A stretch of 64,000 nt of DNA from assembly GCA_963668605.1 (NCBI GenBank), contig OY764903.1, forward strand, positions 5,580,001 to 5,644,000. Reading direction: 5' to 3'. The notes under the pieces were generated by a model. It made no database searches. It was not told the DNA's origin and saw only the letters and a list, made by a program, of their open reading frames with translations. The stretch's first letter is position 1; each line of letters begins with the position of its first letter. Below are positions 18,332 through 26,614 of this stretch, one piece after another. This DNA is from G963668605 sp963668605. GTDB lineage: Bacteria > Acidobacteriota > Terriglobia > Bryobacterales > Bryobacteraceae. The translations under genes and the position numbers were made by a program.

Positions 18332-19252
18332 CTATTCTAGCGCCGATCGCTGCGCGGCCAGCCGATTCTCGAGGATCATTCCGCGGTGGAAGCCCTCTAT
18401 CGCGAGGTAATGGGCCGCTGCCATCTCCAGCACTTCCGCGGGCACAAGTCCAATGATTTCGCTGCCCGCGATAGTGACGCCATGCGCTGCCGCTTCCCGC
18501 GCAACGGCATCGAAGACGGCGTGCAGCGGCGTCACTTCAAAGTCGGTCAGGTTCATGCTGACCTGCGCGAGGTTGCGCGATTTCAGCATTACGCCCATGG
18601 CCTTGACGAAAGGCATGCCGCCGCTGGAAAAACGGATCTTGCGCGCGATGCTTTTGGCGATTCCAACCTCGCTGGTGTTCAGGTTGATGTTGTAGGCCAG
18701 CAGGAATTTCCGTGCGCCGACTACCGTGGCGCCGGCGGTCGGATGTAGACTCGCTCCGCCAAAATCGGGCAGCCGGTCCGGATTGGTCTTGACCTCTTCG
18801 CGCAAGCCCTCAAACTGGCCGCGCCGGATCTCTTCGAGGTTCACATTGCGCGGCTTGCGCGCCGCGGCCTGGTAGAGATAGACGGGTATGCCGAGGCCCT
18901 TCCAGATCCGCTCTCCCACCTGCACCGCGATGTGTGCACACTCTTCCAAAGTGATGCCGCGCACTGGAACGAAGGGCACCACATCTGTGGCGCCGATGCG
19001 CGGATGCACGCCTTCCTGCCGGGTCAGATCTATCAATTCGGCTGCCTTCGCCACGGCGCGGAACGCAGCCTCGGCCACGGCGTCGGGATCGCCCGCCATC
19101 GTAATCACGGAACGATTGTGGTCCCCGTCCATCTCGCGGTCAAGAATCGCCACGCCCGGCGCCGCGAGAATCGCAGCGGCGATCGCGTCGATGACAGCCG
19201 CGTCACGGCCTTCCGAGAAATTGGGAACGCACTCGATGATCCGCTTTGACAC
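18332..19252 (-). CDS. ftcD: Glutamate formimidoyltransferase (single-domain)
   Basis: A 306-residue formiminotransferase that passes the formimino group of N-formimino-glutamate to tetrahydrofolate in histidine breakdown. Motifs include the opening IIECVPNFSEGRD, DGDHNRSV and GVHPRIGATDVVPF. The length covers the two formiminotransferase subdomains only; the cyclodeaminase domain seen in the mammalian enzyme is absent, as in many bacteria. The start is GTG, with GGAGGG very close upstream. It follows hutI by 12 bases, in line with a shared histidine-degradation role; hutH and hutU are not in the window. Confidence 0.92.
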   Translation of the reverse strand: MSKRIIECVPNFSEGRDAAVIDAIAAAILAAPGVAILDREMDGDHNRSVITMAGDPDAVAEAAFRAVAKAAELIDLTRQEGVHPRIGATDVVPFVPVRGITLEECAHIAVQVGERIWKGLGIPVYLYQAAARKPRNVNLEEIRRGQFEGLREEVKTNPDRLPDFGGASLHPTAGATVVGARKFLLAYNINLNTSEVGIAKSIARKIRFSSGGMPFVKAMGVMLKSRNLAQVSMNLTDFEVTPLHAVFDAVAREAAAHGVTIAGSEIIGLVPAEVLEMAAAHYLAIEGFHRGMILENRLAAQRSALE

Positions 19253-19264
19253 TGCCCTCCATCG

Positions 19265-20548
19265 TCAACCAGCGCTCGGGCCGCCGTCAACAGCGCCGCG
19301 GCGGTAGACCACTTTGCCCTGCTTGATGGTCATACGCACCGGGTTCACGCCGAACCAGTACGGAATCTCGCGGTAATCCGGCACATCGAGAATCACAATG
19401 TCAGCTTGCTTGCCGCATTCGAGCGAGCCCGCGCGGTGCCCGATCTGCAACGCGTGGGCTCCGTTGATCGTCGCCGCCGAGAGCGCTTCCGCAGGATCCA
19501 TCTTCATCTTCAGGCAAGCTAGCGAGAGCGCCATCGGCATGCTCAGCGAGGGGCTATCGCCCGGATTGAAGTCGGTCGCCAGCGCAACAGCCGCGCCGGC
19601 ATCGATCAACAGGCGGGCGGGCGCATAGGAGTCAAGACCCAGATAGAACACCGGTCCGGGCAGCAGCGTTGCCAGCGTCGCGCATTCCGCCAGGCAACGC
19701 GCATCTTCCGCCGTCGCGAGCAATAGATGATCGACGCTGGCCGCGCCGAATCGAGCGCCCAGTTGCGCCGCGCCCGTATGCTCGAACATCTCGACATGCA
19801 GCTTGAGCGCGAGGCCGTGCTCGCGCGCCGCCAGCAGATAGCGCTCGGCCTGTGCGAGCGTGAAGCCGGCGTTGCCGCAATAGACATCGGCAAAGCGCGC
19901 CAGCTTGCGGCGCTCGATCTTCGGCAACATATGCGCACAGATCCACTCGATGTAGTCGTCTGGCCTCTCGGCGTATTCCGGCGGCACGGCCAGCGCGCCC
20001 ATGTACGTCGGCACCACGTCGAGCGGTTGTCCATCCAGTTCGCCGGCCAGGCGTAGCACCTTGCACTCCGCAGCTTCGTCGAGACCATAGCCCGACTTGA
20101 TCTCGACGGTCGTGGTGCCGTGCCGCGCCATGTTGGCGATGTGCCGCTGCGCGGCGTGCAGTAGTTGTCCGGACGAGGAGGCGCGTACGGCGCGCACGCT
20201 CGCTGCAAACCCGTCACCGGCTTGCGAGATGCGCTCGTCGGAAGCGCCGGCCGCGCGCATCTCGAATTCTTTCGCGCGCGCGGGTCCGTGAATCAGGTGC
20301 GTGTGGCTGTCGACGAAACCCGGCATTACGACGCAGCCGGTGGCGTCGATCACTTCCGCGCCGCGGGCTTCGGCCAGGTTGGCGACCCGGCGGCTGGGGC
20401 CCACCTCCGCGATCACGCCGCCAGTGACCAGCAGCGAGCCATCCAGGATCAGGCCGAGGTCGCGCAATGCAGCGCCGCGCCGCGGACCGCTCGGCCCGTG
20501 CAGCGTTAGTAGTTGCCGGGCGCCCCGAATGAGCAGTGGCTTCGGCAT
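19265..20548 (-). CDS. hutI: Imidazolonepropionase
   Basis: A 427-residue amidohydrolase-family metalloenzyme that opens 4-imidazolone-5-propionate to N-formimino-glutamate, step three of histidine degradation. The metal-binding HTH motif (VMPGFVDSHTHLIHGPARAKEF), the TTVEIKSGYGLD segment, the HVEMFEHTGA ligand region and DFNPGDSPSLSMPMAL near the end are all characteristic. It starts one base after the ADP-ribosylglycohydrolase-like gene stop and is followed by ftcD, giving two successive pathway steps in one operon. Confidence 0.95.
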   Translation of the reverse strand: MPKPLLIRGARQLLTLHGPSGPRRGAALRDLGLILDGSLLVTGGVIAEVGPSRRVANLAEARGAEVIDATGCVVMPGFVDSHTHLIHGPARAKEFEMRAAGASDERISQAGDGFAASVRAVRASSSGQLLHAAQRHIANMARHGTTTVEIKSGYGLDEAAECKVLRLAGELDGQPLDVVPTYMGALAVPPEYAERPDDYIEWICAHMLPKIERRKLARFADVYCGNAGFTLAQAERYLLAAREHGLALKLHVEMFEHTGAAQLGARFGAASVDHLLLATAEDARCLAECATLATLLPGPVFYLGLDSYAPARLLIDAGAAVALATDFNPGDSPSLSMPMALSLACLKMKMDPAEALSAATINGAHALQIGHRAGSLECGKQADIVILDVPDYREIPYWFGVNPVRMTIKQGKVVYRRGAVDGGPSAG

Positions 20549-20549
20549 T

Positions 20550-22088
20550 CTATCGGAACACGACCAGATCCTCGATGCCGATATCCGTACCCTTCGAGCC
20601 CGGGTAGGTCTCGCCGCGCACCGCGACGCGCACGCTATGTTTGACGTTTTTCAGACCAAACGCATGGTACACCGCTTCGTTGTTCTTGCGGCTGTTTTCG
20701 TCGGGATAGACGTCGACGGTTCTGACGAGCTTTCCATCCAGATAGATGTCTGCCTTGCCGCCGGACGGCAGATACGGGCCGGTCACGATCACGCCGCTGC
20801 CCTCAAATTCGATGGATGCTTCCGCGCCCTTTGCGCGGGCGATGCGCACACTCTTTTCGCTCGTCCATTCGCCCTTCCAGCGCCAGCGTGGATCAGTGGT
20901 GGCCACACGCTCGACCGGCGTGCCGTAGTCGTCCCACAGCTCAAGCTTCCATGGTTTCGGCGCTTGCGTCTTCACGATCAGGGTCTCGCCGTCGAGCCGC
21001 CCGCCGTGAGCGCGCGCGAGAGCGATGGCCTGCTTTTCGGTGCTGCGGCAAATCGTCTCGAATGTGAAATCCGTGTAGTTGAACTTCTTCGAGGCGATCG
21101 TGGGAATTCCGCCTTTCCACTCATTGGGAATCGCACGGTAGCCGATCATCACGCCGAGCACTCCGCCCGCACTCGCGGGATTGCAGTCGGAATCCTGTCC
21201 GGCGCGCGTGGCGATTTCGATGGTCTTACCCATCTCCCGGCCGCCGTATAGCAGCCCGAGCGCTATGTAGGCGCCGTTCAGTTTGGCGTCGATATTGAAG
21301 GGCCGCAGCGCACCCGCCGGACACGTCTCGCGCTTGTCCCATTTTTGTTCGATCAGATTCCAGACCTTTTTCCAGTCGTCCGGATGCTGCTTCGACCAGG
21401 TCAGCAGATCAGCGATCAACAAAGCGTAAGGGCTTTTCGCTGGTATAGCGGCGAGACCCGCCTCCACCACCTTGCGCGGATCGGATTCGAAATAGGCAGC
21501 AGCATACATGCCGGAGACAAACATACCGCCGTAAATGCCGTCGCCGAAGTTCATGACACGCCCGGCCCGATAGCAAATCTCGTTGGCGGCGCGCGGTAGG
21601 CCTGGCGCCATGAGGCCCACGAAGTCAGCTTCGATCTGGAAATCGATGTCGTTGGCGTGAGCGTTAAATTTGGGAGTGCCTGATTTGGCCGCCGGCACAC
21701 CGCGCTTCAGGTTGCGCCGCGCCGCGAGGTTCGCGTGCCAGAGTCCGTACTTCGCTTCGCGAAACTGAGCTCCGAAATCTTCGGAAGTCGCTTTCCATCC
21801 CTTGTCGTCGATGACCTTGGCAAATGTCATGTCGACGTACAAGTCGTCCTGGCCCAGTGCGTTGGAGACGCGCTCCGGAGTCCATTTCGGCAACGGATCT
21901 TCATTGATCTTTCCATTGGACTTGAACTCGGTGGGCGCGCCAAAACTGACGCCGATCATCTGCCCGGCCCAGCCGCCTTGAATCTTGTCGCGCAACGTGA
22001 CCAGCGGAATCTCTCTCCGGCCAGCCGTCTGGGCCAGGCCGGCACTGTAGGCCGCGCTCAACAGAAAGACGGTCGCGAATCGCTTCAT
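20550..22088 (-). CDS. Secreted ADP-ribosylglycohydrolase-family protein
   Basis: A 512-residue protein with a signal peptide (MKRFATVFLLSAAYSAGLAQ). The ADP-ribosylglycohydrolase fold covers about residues 30-345: GGWAGQMIGVSFGAPTEF near the start, DDLYVDMTF as the first acidic metal site, and RAGQDSDCNPASAGGVLG as the second, all in the expected order. About 150 C-terminal residues look like a beta-sandwich carbohydrate-binding-type domain (IARAKGAEASIEFEGSGVIV, KADIYLDGKLVRTVDVY). The family removes ADP-ribose or related N- or O-glycosides; an exported copy with an added binding domain more likely acts on an extracellular glycoside, which is inference. First gene of the operon leading to hutI, ftcD and lipA. 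Confidence 0.83.
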   Translation of the reverse strand: MKRFATVFLLSAAYSAGLAQTAGRREIPLVTLRDKIQGGWAGQMIGVSFGAPTEFKSNGKINEDPLPKWTPERVSNALGQDDLYVDMTFAKVIDDKGWKATSEDFGAQFREAKYGLWHANLAARRNLKRGVPAAKSGTPKFNAHANDIDFQIEADFVGLMAPGLPRAANEICYRAGRVMNFGDGIYGGMFVSGMYAAAYFESDPRKVVEAGLAAIPAKSPYALLIADLLTWSKQHPDDWKKVWNLIEQKWDKRETCPAGALRPFNIDAKLNGAYIALGLLYGGREMGKTIEIATRAGQDSDCNPASAGGVLGVMIGYRAIPNEWKGGIPTIASKKFNYTDFTFETICRSTEKQAIALARAHGGRLDGETLIVKTQAPKPWKLELWDDYGTPVERVATTDPRWRWKGEWTSEKSVRIARAKGAEASIEFEGSGVIVTGPYLPSGGKADIYLDGKLVRTVDVYPDENSRKNNEAVYHAFGLKNVKHSVRVAVRGETYPGSKGTDIGIEDLVVFR

Positions 22089-22198
22089 ATGTGCATCAAC
22101 GTATCACGCGTGGGTAGGGGGGCAATCCGGCAAGCAAAACAGCATAGCAGTTGGATGCGCCCGCGGGCGTCGGCTACAATCAATAGTGTTAAGCTCGT

Positions 22199-22275
<77 letters not shown>

Positions 22276-22403
22276 TCCCGCCTTTGCGCACGAGCGCGTG
22301 CCAAAATGTTTCCCCTGGGGGATGCCGCCAGTGGACAGGCCACGCTGTGTGGCATAGAATAATCACTTGGCTAAGCGTCCAACTCAGCCCGGGAGGATCA
22401 AGC

Positions 22404-23711
22404 GTGAGCGATAAAGGATTATCTTTTTCAAGGCGGCAGTTCGCCAAGACTGCGGCGCTTGCCGTGGCCCCGATGATTGTGCCCAGCCATGTGCTCGGCC
22501 AGCGCTTCGGAGCCGTTGCGCCCAGCGACAAGATCGCCTTCGGCGGCATTGGGATAGGCAATCGCGGGACGTCCTCCGTGACGGCCATTCTGAGTTATCA
22601 GGACGCGCGCTTCGTAGCCGTCGCCGACGTGCGCAACGAACGCCGCGAGTTCATCAAGAGCATGGTGGACAAACGCTACCAGGACAACGGCTGCAAGATG
22701 TACTCCACCCACGAGGAGTTGCTCGCGCGTGGGGACATCGATGGAGTGCTGATCGCCACCGGCGACCGCTGGCACACCCCCATGTCGATCATCGCGGCCA
22801 AGGCGGGCAAGCACATCTATTGCGAGAAACCCTGCTCGATGACCATTCAGCAGAGCCAGGCGCTGGCGGAAGGGGTGCAGCGGTACGGCATCGTCTATCA
22901 AGCCGGCTGTCAGCGGCGCAACGGCAAGAATTTCGTGTTCGCCCTGGATTGGGCACGCAACGGCAAGCTGGGCAAGTTGACGACGCTGCACTGCAACGCC
23001 GGCACCGGGACCACTTGGCCCCCGATCACATCCCACGACTGGATGCCCGCCGTGCCGGAACCTCCGAAAGAGGTAATCGATTGGGATCGCTGGCTAGGCC
23101 CCAGCCCGTGGCGCCCGTACAATCCTAGCTATGTCCAAGGCCGCTGGCGTGGTTTCTTCGATTTCCATGGCGGCGGGATTCTCGAATGGGGTTCGCACAC
23201 CGCCGACCTCTGCCAATACGCCAACAACGCCGACGACACCCAGCCGGTGGAATACGAACCTTCGAGTGGCAATACCAGCCCGTATTTCGTTCATTGCAAG
23301 TATGCCAACGGCGTCAAACTAGTGCACCGCGACACCGGGTGGCTTGGACTGGGCCCCTGCAGCGTCCGCTTTGAGGGCGATAACGGCTGGATTGAGACGG
23401 GCGACTCCGGCACGATTGTGGTATCGGACAACCTAAAGGCCGAACTGCCCCCTCCCGAACAGGGCAACGCTTTCAACCTCACCCTGCACTATCACTGGCG
23501 CGATTTCATCGAGTGCATCAAGACGCGCTCGCAGCCGAGGTCCCACGTCGCGGCTGCTGCCAATACGCACATCGGCTGCCACGCCGCCTACATCGCCTAT
23601 CTGCTCGGCCGCAAGCTGACGTGGGATCCCGCCAAGCAGGAATTCATCAAGGACGACGAAGCCAACCGAATGCGCAGCCGCGAAATGCGGGCGCCTTGGC
23701 GGCTGGTTTAA
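22404..23711 (+). CDS. Tat-exported Gfo/Idh/MocA-family oxidoreductase
   Basis: A 435-residue NAD(P)-dependent sugar-type oxidoreductase. The GTG at 22404 is chosen because GGGAGG sits seven bases upstream and it begins just before a twin-arginine signal (SRRQFAKTAALAVAPMIV). The Rossmann region opens with KIAFGGIGIGNRG; a DGVLIATGDRWH strand and the conserved EKP (HIYCEKPCSM) with the catalytic-type lysine follow. The C-terminal substrate domain has GGGILEWGSHTADLCQYAN. Members with Tat signals in Acidobacteria and Planctomycetes are thought to oxidise sugar or glycoside hydroxyls outside the cytoplasm. It leads a three-gene cluster with a HEAT-like protein and a DUF1080 protein. Confidence 0.9.
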   Translation: MSDKGLSFSRRQFAKTAALAVAPMIVPSHVLGQRFGAVAPSDKIAFGGIGIGNRGTSSVTAILSYQDARFVAVADVRNERREFIKSMVDKRYQDNGCKMYSTHEELLARGDIDGVLIATGDRWHTPMSIIAAKAGKHIYCEKPCSMTIQQSQALAEGVQRYGIVYQAGCQRRNGKNFVFALDWARNGKLGKLTTLHCNAGTGTTWPPITSHDWMPAVPEPPKEVIDWDRWLGPSPWRPYNPSYVQGRWRGFFDFHGGGILEWGSHTADLCQYANNADDTQPVEYEPSSGNTSPYFVHCKYANGVKLVHRDTGWLGLGPCSVRFEGDNGWIETGDSGTIVVSDNLKAELPPPEQGNAFNLTLHYHWRDFIECIKTRSQPRSHVAAAANTHIGCHAAYIAYLLGRKLTWDPAKQEFIKDDEANRMRSREMRAPWRLV

Positions 23712-23739
23712 GGACGTGGATCGAGGAGAGGAGATTGCC

Positions 23740-24459
23740 ATGACACAAGCCAAGAAACATACCCCCGCTCCCGCAGAGGCTCCGGCGAAACAACGCACGG
23801 CGCGTCCTCCAGCGCCGGCCATCCCGCCGGAGTTGCAGGCGGCGGGCATCATGAAGCTCGGCTCGCCGGAACTGGTCAAGATGTTGAAGGATCCGGCCTC
23901 GACGCGATTCCAGAAATCCAAGGCGTGCATGCGCCTGGCGATGGTTGGCACGAAGGACGCCGTACCCGTGCTGGCCTCTCTATTGAAAGACCCGCAGTTC
24001 AGCGATTACGCCCGCTTTGGCCTCGTGCCGATCCCCGACCCGTCGGTGGATGACGCGCTGCGCGCTGCGCTCGGAACGCTCAAGGGACAGCTCCTTGTGG
24101 GCGCCATCGATTCCATCGGCCAGCGGCAGGATCCCAAGGCCGTCGACGCCTTGGCCAAAATTATGTATGGCGCCGATGCTGGAGCGGCCAAGGCCGCCGT
24201 CGCGTCGCTCGGACGCATTAGCGGGCCCGCGGCTTCGGCGGCGCTCCAATCGGGACTCGCCAAGACAAAAGATCCGCTGCGCTCAGAAGTAGCGGCGGCT
24301 TGTCTGGTTTGTGCCGAAGGCTTCTTGTTCAAAGGCGACCGCAAGCAGGCGCTCGGACTTTACGACCGGCTGAGCCGGACCGACATTCCGAAGCCCGTCC
24401 GGCTGGCCGCCATGCACACCACGATCGCTACAGAGACTGCACTGGGTCGGCCCAAGTAG
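23740..24459 (+). CDS. HEAT-repeat-like protein of unknown function
   Basis: A 239-residue protein. ATG at 23740 follows GAGGAGAGGAG, so this start is favoured over an in-frame GTG at 23716. A Pro/Ala-rich N terminus of about 35 residues precedes alpha-helical repeats of the HEAT/Armadillo type (for example LVKMLKDPASTRFQKSKACM, DAVPVLASLLKDPQFSDYAR, AVDALAKIMYG, AAVASLGRISGPAASAAL). No signal peptide and no catalytic motif are seen. Such genes often sit between sugar oxidoreductases and DUF1080 genes in these phyla, where an adaptor role is plausible but unproven. Confidence 0.75.
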   Translation: MTQAKKHTPAPAEAPAKQRTARPPAPAIPPELQAAGIMKLGSPELVKMLKDPASTRFQKSKACMRLAMVGTKDAVPVLASLLKDPQFSDYARFGLVPIPDPSVDDALRAALGTLKGQLLVGAIDSIGQRQDPKAVDALAKIMYGADAGAAKAAVASLGRISGPAASAALQSGLAKTKDPLRSEVAAACLVCAEGFLFKGDRKQALGLYDRLSRTDIPKPVRLAAMHTTIATETALGRPK

Positions 24460-24482
24460 GCGCCGGCGCGAATGGAGAGATC

Positions 24483-25274
24483 ATGCCCCGCAGAGTTGTG
24501 AGAGTTGTTGCCCTGGCCGCGGTTGGCGCGGCCGGCGTTTACCTAGCCGGCCTGGCTCCAGCATGGGCTTGGCAGGATCCCGCCGCCGCAACTAAGAAGG
24601 CGCCGGCCGCACGCGGTCGCCGCGCCCCAGCCGCGCCCGACGACAATGCAGGTTTCGTGCCGATCTTCGACGGCAAGACCCTCAATAACTGGGATGGCCA
24701 GGCCGGCTTGTGGCGCGTGGAGAACGGCGCCATTGTCGGAGAAACCACGCCCGAAAAGCAGTTGAAGGTGAATACGTTCATCATCTGGCGTGGGGGCACC
24801 ACGGCGGACTTCGAGTTCAAAGCTGAATTCAGGGTCACCGAAACGGCCAACAGCGGCGTGCAATACCGCAGCACGTTGCTTTCTGATGTCGGACCGCATG
24901 TTCTAAAGGGCTACCAGGCCGATATCGACGGGAAGAACACCTACACCGGCATGTTGTATGAGGAACGCGGACGTGCCTTCCTGGCGCCGCGCGGGCAGTT
25001 TACCCGCATGGCGGAGGGCGGAGTGGCGAAACTGATCGGGAGTCCCGGCGATGGCGACGCTCTCAAGTCCGTCATCAAGACCGCCGACTGGAATCAGATC
25101 CACATCATCGCACGCGGCATTACTATTATTCAGGTGATCAATGGACGCGTAATGAGCATGTTTATCGATGAGGACACCAAAGGCCGGGCGATGGAAGGCC
25201 TGTTGGGATTGCAGCTCCACGTCGGTCCGCCGATGAAGGTGGAGTTCCGCAACATCCTGCTCAAGAAGCTGTAA
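24483..25274 (+). CDS. Secreted DUF1080 (3-keto-disaccharide hydrolase-like) protein
   Basis: A 263-residue protein; ATG at 24483 begins an export signal (VVALAAVGAAGVYLAGLAPAWA) followed by an Ala/Lys/Arg-rich linker. The DUF1080 beta-sandwich starts at FVPIFDGKTLNNWDG, the family hallmark, and continues with LWRVENGAIVGE, ADFEFKAEFRV, NSGVQYRS, YQADIDG and the closing GLLGLQLHVGPPMKVEFRNI. Characterised relatives cleave 3-keto-glycosides produced by sugar 3-dehydrogenases, which fits the oxidoreductase encoded two genes upstream. It is 23 bases downstream of the HEAT-like gene and converges with the alcohol dehydrogenase gene. Confidence 0.87.
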   Translation: MPRRVVRVVALAAVGAAGVYLAGLAPAWAWQDPAAATKKAPAARGRRAPAAPDDNAGFVPIFDGKTLNNWDGQAGLWRVENGAIVGETTPEKQLKVNTFIIWRGGTTADFEFKAEFRVTETANSGVQYRSTLLSDVGPHVLKGYQADIDGKNTYTGMLYEERGRAFLAPRGQFTRMAEGGVAKLIGSPGDGDALKSVIKTADWNQIHIIARGITIIQVINGRVMSMFIDEDTKGRAMEGLLGLQLHVGPPMKVEFRNILLKKL

Positions 25275-25276
25275 GC

Positions 25277-25293
25277 CGCTTCGTATCGAAGCG
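25277..25293. terminator. Hairpin between convergent genes
   Basis: CGCTTCG (25277-25283) pairs perfectly with CGAAGCG (25287-25293) over a three-base loop in the 21-base gap between two convergent genes. There is no T-tract on either side. Position suggests a shared transcription end. Confidence 0.35.
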
Positions 25294-25295
25294 TC

Positions 25296-26531
25296 TCAAA
25301 GGTTCCTGACCAGATTCAGATTTCCGGTCGTGGCTGCCTGTAGAACCGGACCGATGTAGTCGTCGACCATGCTCGCGGTAAGCGGAACCGGCATGTTCTC
25401 CAGCTTCATCTTGAGCTGCGGATCTTTTGCCGCATTGAGCGCTTTCCCGATGTGCGCCTCCGTGAATCCGGGCACATCGGCGAGCCTCGTCGGAAAGCCG
25501 ATGCTCTTCTCGAAGGCGATCAGCGTTTCGGCCACCGCGATACCCAGGTCGCGGCCGCCCAATTCCGCATTAGCGCCGCAAGCGCGAGCCACCAGTTTCA
25601 GCGGCGCTTCGATTGCGGGCGCGAAAAGCACGGTGTAGTAGGGGTTCAGCATAGCGCAGGCTCGCCCGTGGCTGAGGATGTCGACCAACGAAAAGCTGGT
25701 CAGATGCGCGCCGCTGGTCCCGCCCAGCATGATCGCGTAGCCGCCCAGGTCGGTGGCCAGGCCCAACGCTTCGCGCGCCTCACGATGGCTCGGGTCCTTC
25801 AGCGCTAGCGGCAGATATTCGAGGACCAGGCGAATGCCGGCGTCCGCAATCTGTTCCATCTCGGCGTAGTACGGCTTCCCAATTGCACCCAAGAGGACTT
25901 CCAGACAGTGCGAGAGCCCGTCGAGCGCCCCGTCGGCTGTCAGGGACGGTGGCGCACCGAACGTAACCCCATAGTCGAAGATCGCGCGCGTGGGCACGAC
26001 GGCTTCGTCGACGATCAACTTCTTCTGGCTGGTCCTGAGGTCCGTGATGTTCGAATACTTGGTGAGATGCGCCGCGGAACTGGCGGCCGTTTGAATGGCG
26101 ACATGCGGGGTCAGGCTCCGGCCCGCCTTCGTGACCAGGCCGGCGCCGAAGTAGTCGTCGATCTTGCCGCCCAAGGTCCGCAGAACCTCACCGGCTTTGG
26201 TGGCGTCGATAGTGCTGCCACCGCCGAAGCTGAGGATAACATCGGGATTCAGCTCCGTGATGCTCCGGGTAATGCGGGCAAGATCTTCGAGCGGGGCGTT
26301 CGGAGCGGCGCCGTCGATGATGCCGAGAAGGTCCACTCCTGCCGATTTCACGGAGGCGATGATGGCTTCTACGTGCGGCCCGGACCCGGGAAACGTATCC
26401 CGGACCAGCACGGCCCGTTTGCCTAACGCCGCAGCGGCGCTGCCGGCTTGCGGCAGTACACCGAATCCGTTGCTATAACGATCGCCCTTGAAACGGCGAA
26501 GAAGAGTTTGCGCATTCTCGAATTTTTGCAT
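25296..26531 (-). CDS. Iron-containing alcohol dehydrogenase
   Basis: A 411-residue group-III (iron-type) dehydrogenase that interconverts alcohols and aldehydes or ketones with NAD(P). The nucleotide-binding GGGSTIDATK is present. Metal-ligand segments are DGALDGLSHCLE (Asp and His) and, further on, GAHLTSFSLVDILSHGRACA (two His). The N-terminal Rossmann-type domain covers about 1-180 and the helical metal-binding domain the rest. Substrate unknown; relatives include 1,3-propanediol and lactaldehyde dehydrogenases. It is divergent from the secreted glycosidase-like gene, with 83 bases between starts. Confidence 0.9.
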   Translation of the reverse strand: MQKFENAQTLLRRFKGDRYSNGFGVLPQAGSAAAALGKRAVLVRDTFPGSGPHVEAIIASVKSAGVDLLGIIDGAAPNAPLEDLARITRSITELNPDVILSFGGGSTIDATKAGEVLRTLGGKIDDYFGAGLVTKAGRSLTPHVAIQTAASSAAHLTKYSNITDLRTSQKKLIVDEAVVPTRAIFDYGVTFGAPPSLTADGALDGLSHCLEVLLGAIGKPYYAEMEQIADAGIRLVLEYLPLALKDPSHREAREALGLATDLGGYAIMLGGTSGAHLTSFSLVDILSHGRACAMLNPYYTVLFAPAIEAPLKLVARACGANAELGGRDLGIAVAETLIAFEKSIGFPTRLADVPGFTEAHIGKALNAAKDPQLKMKLENMPVPLTASMVDDYIGPVLQAATTGNLNLVRNL

Positions 26532-26614
26532 GAGTTACTTTCGACCTCATTGAAAAAAGTCCGGATAAGCCTAATGGTAAGGCAATTCTGCCTGTTCTAT
26601 AGTGAAGGCTATCT

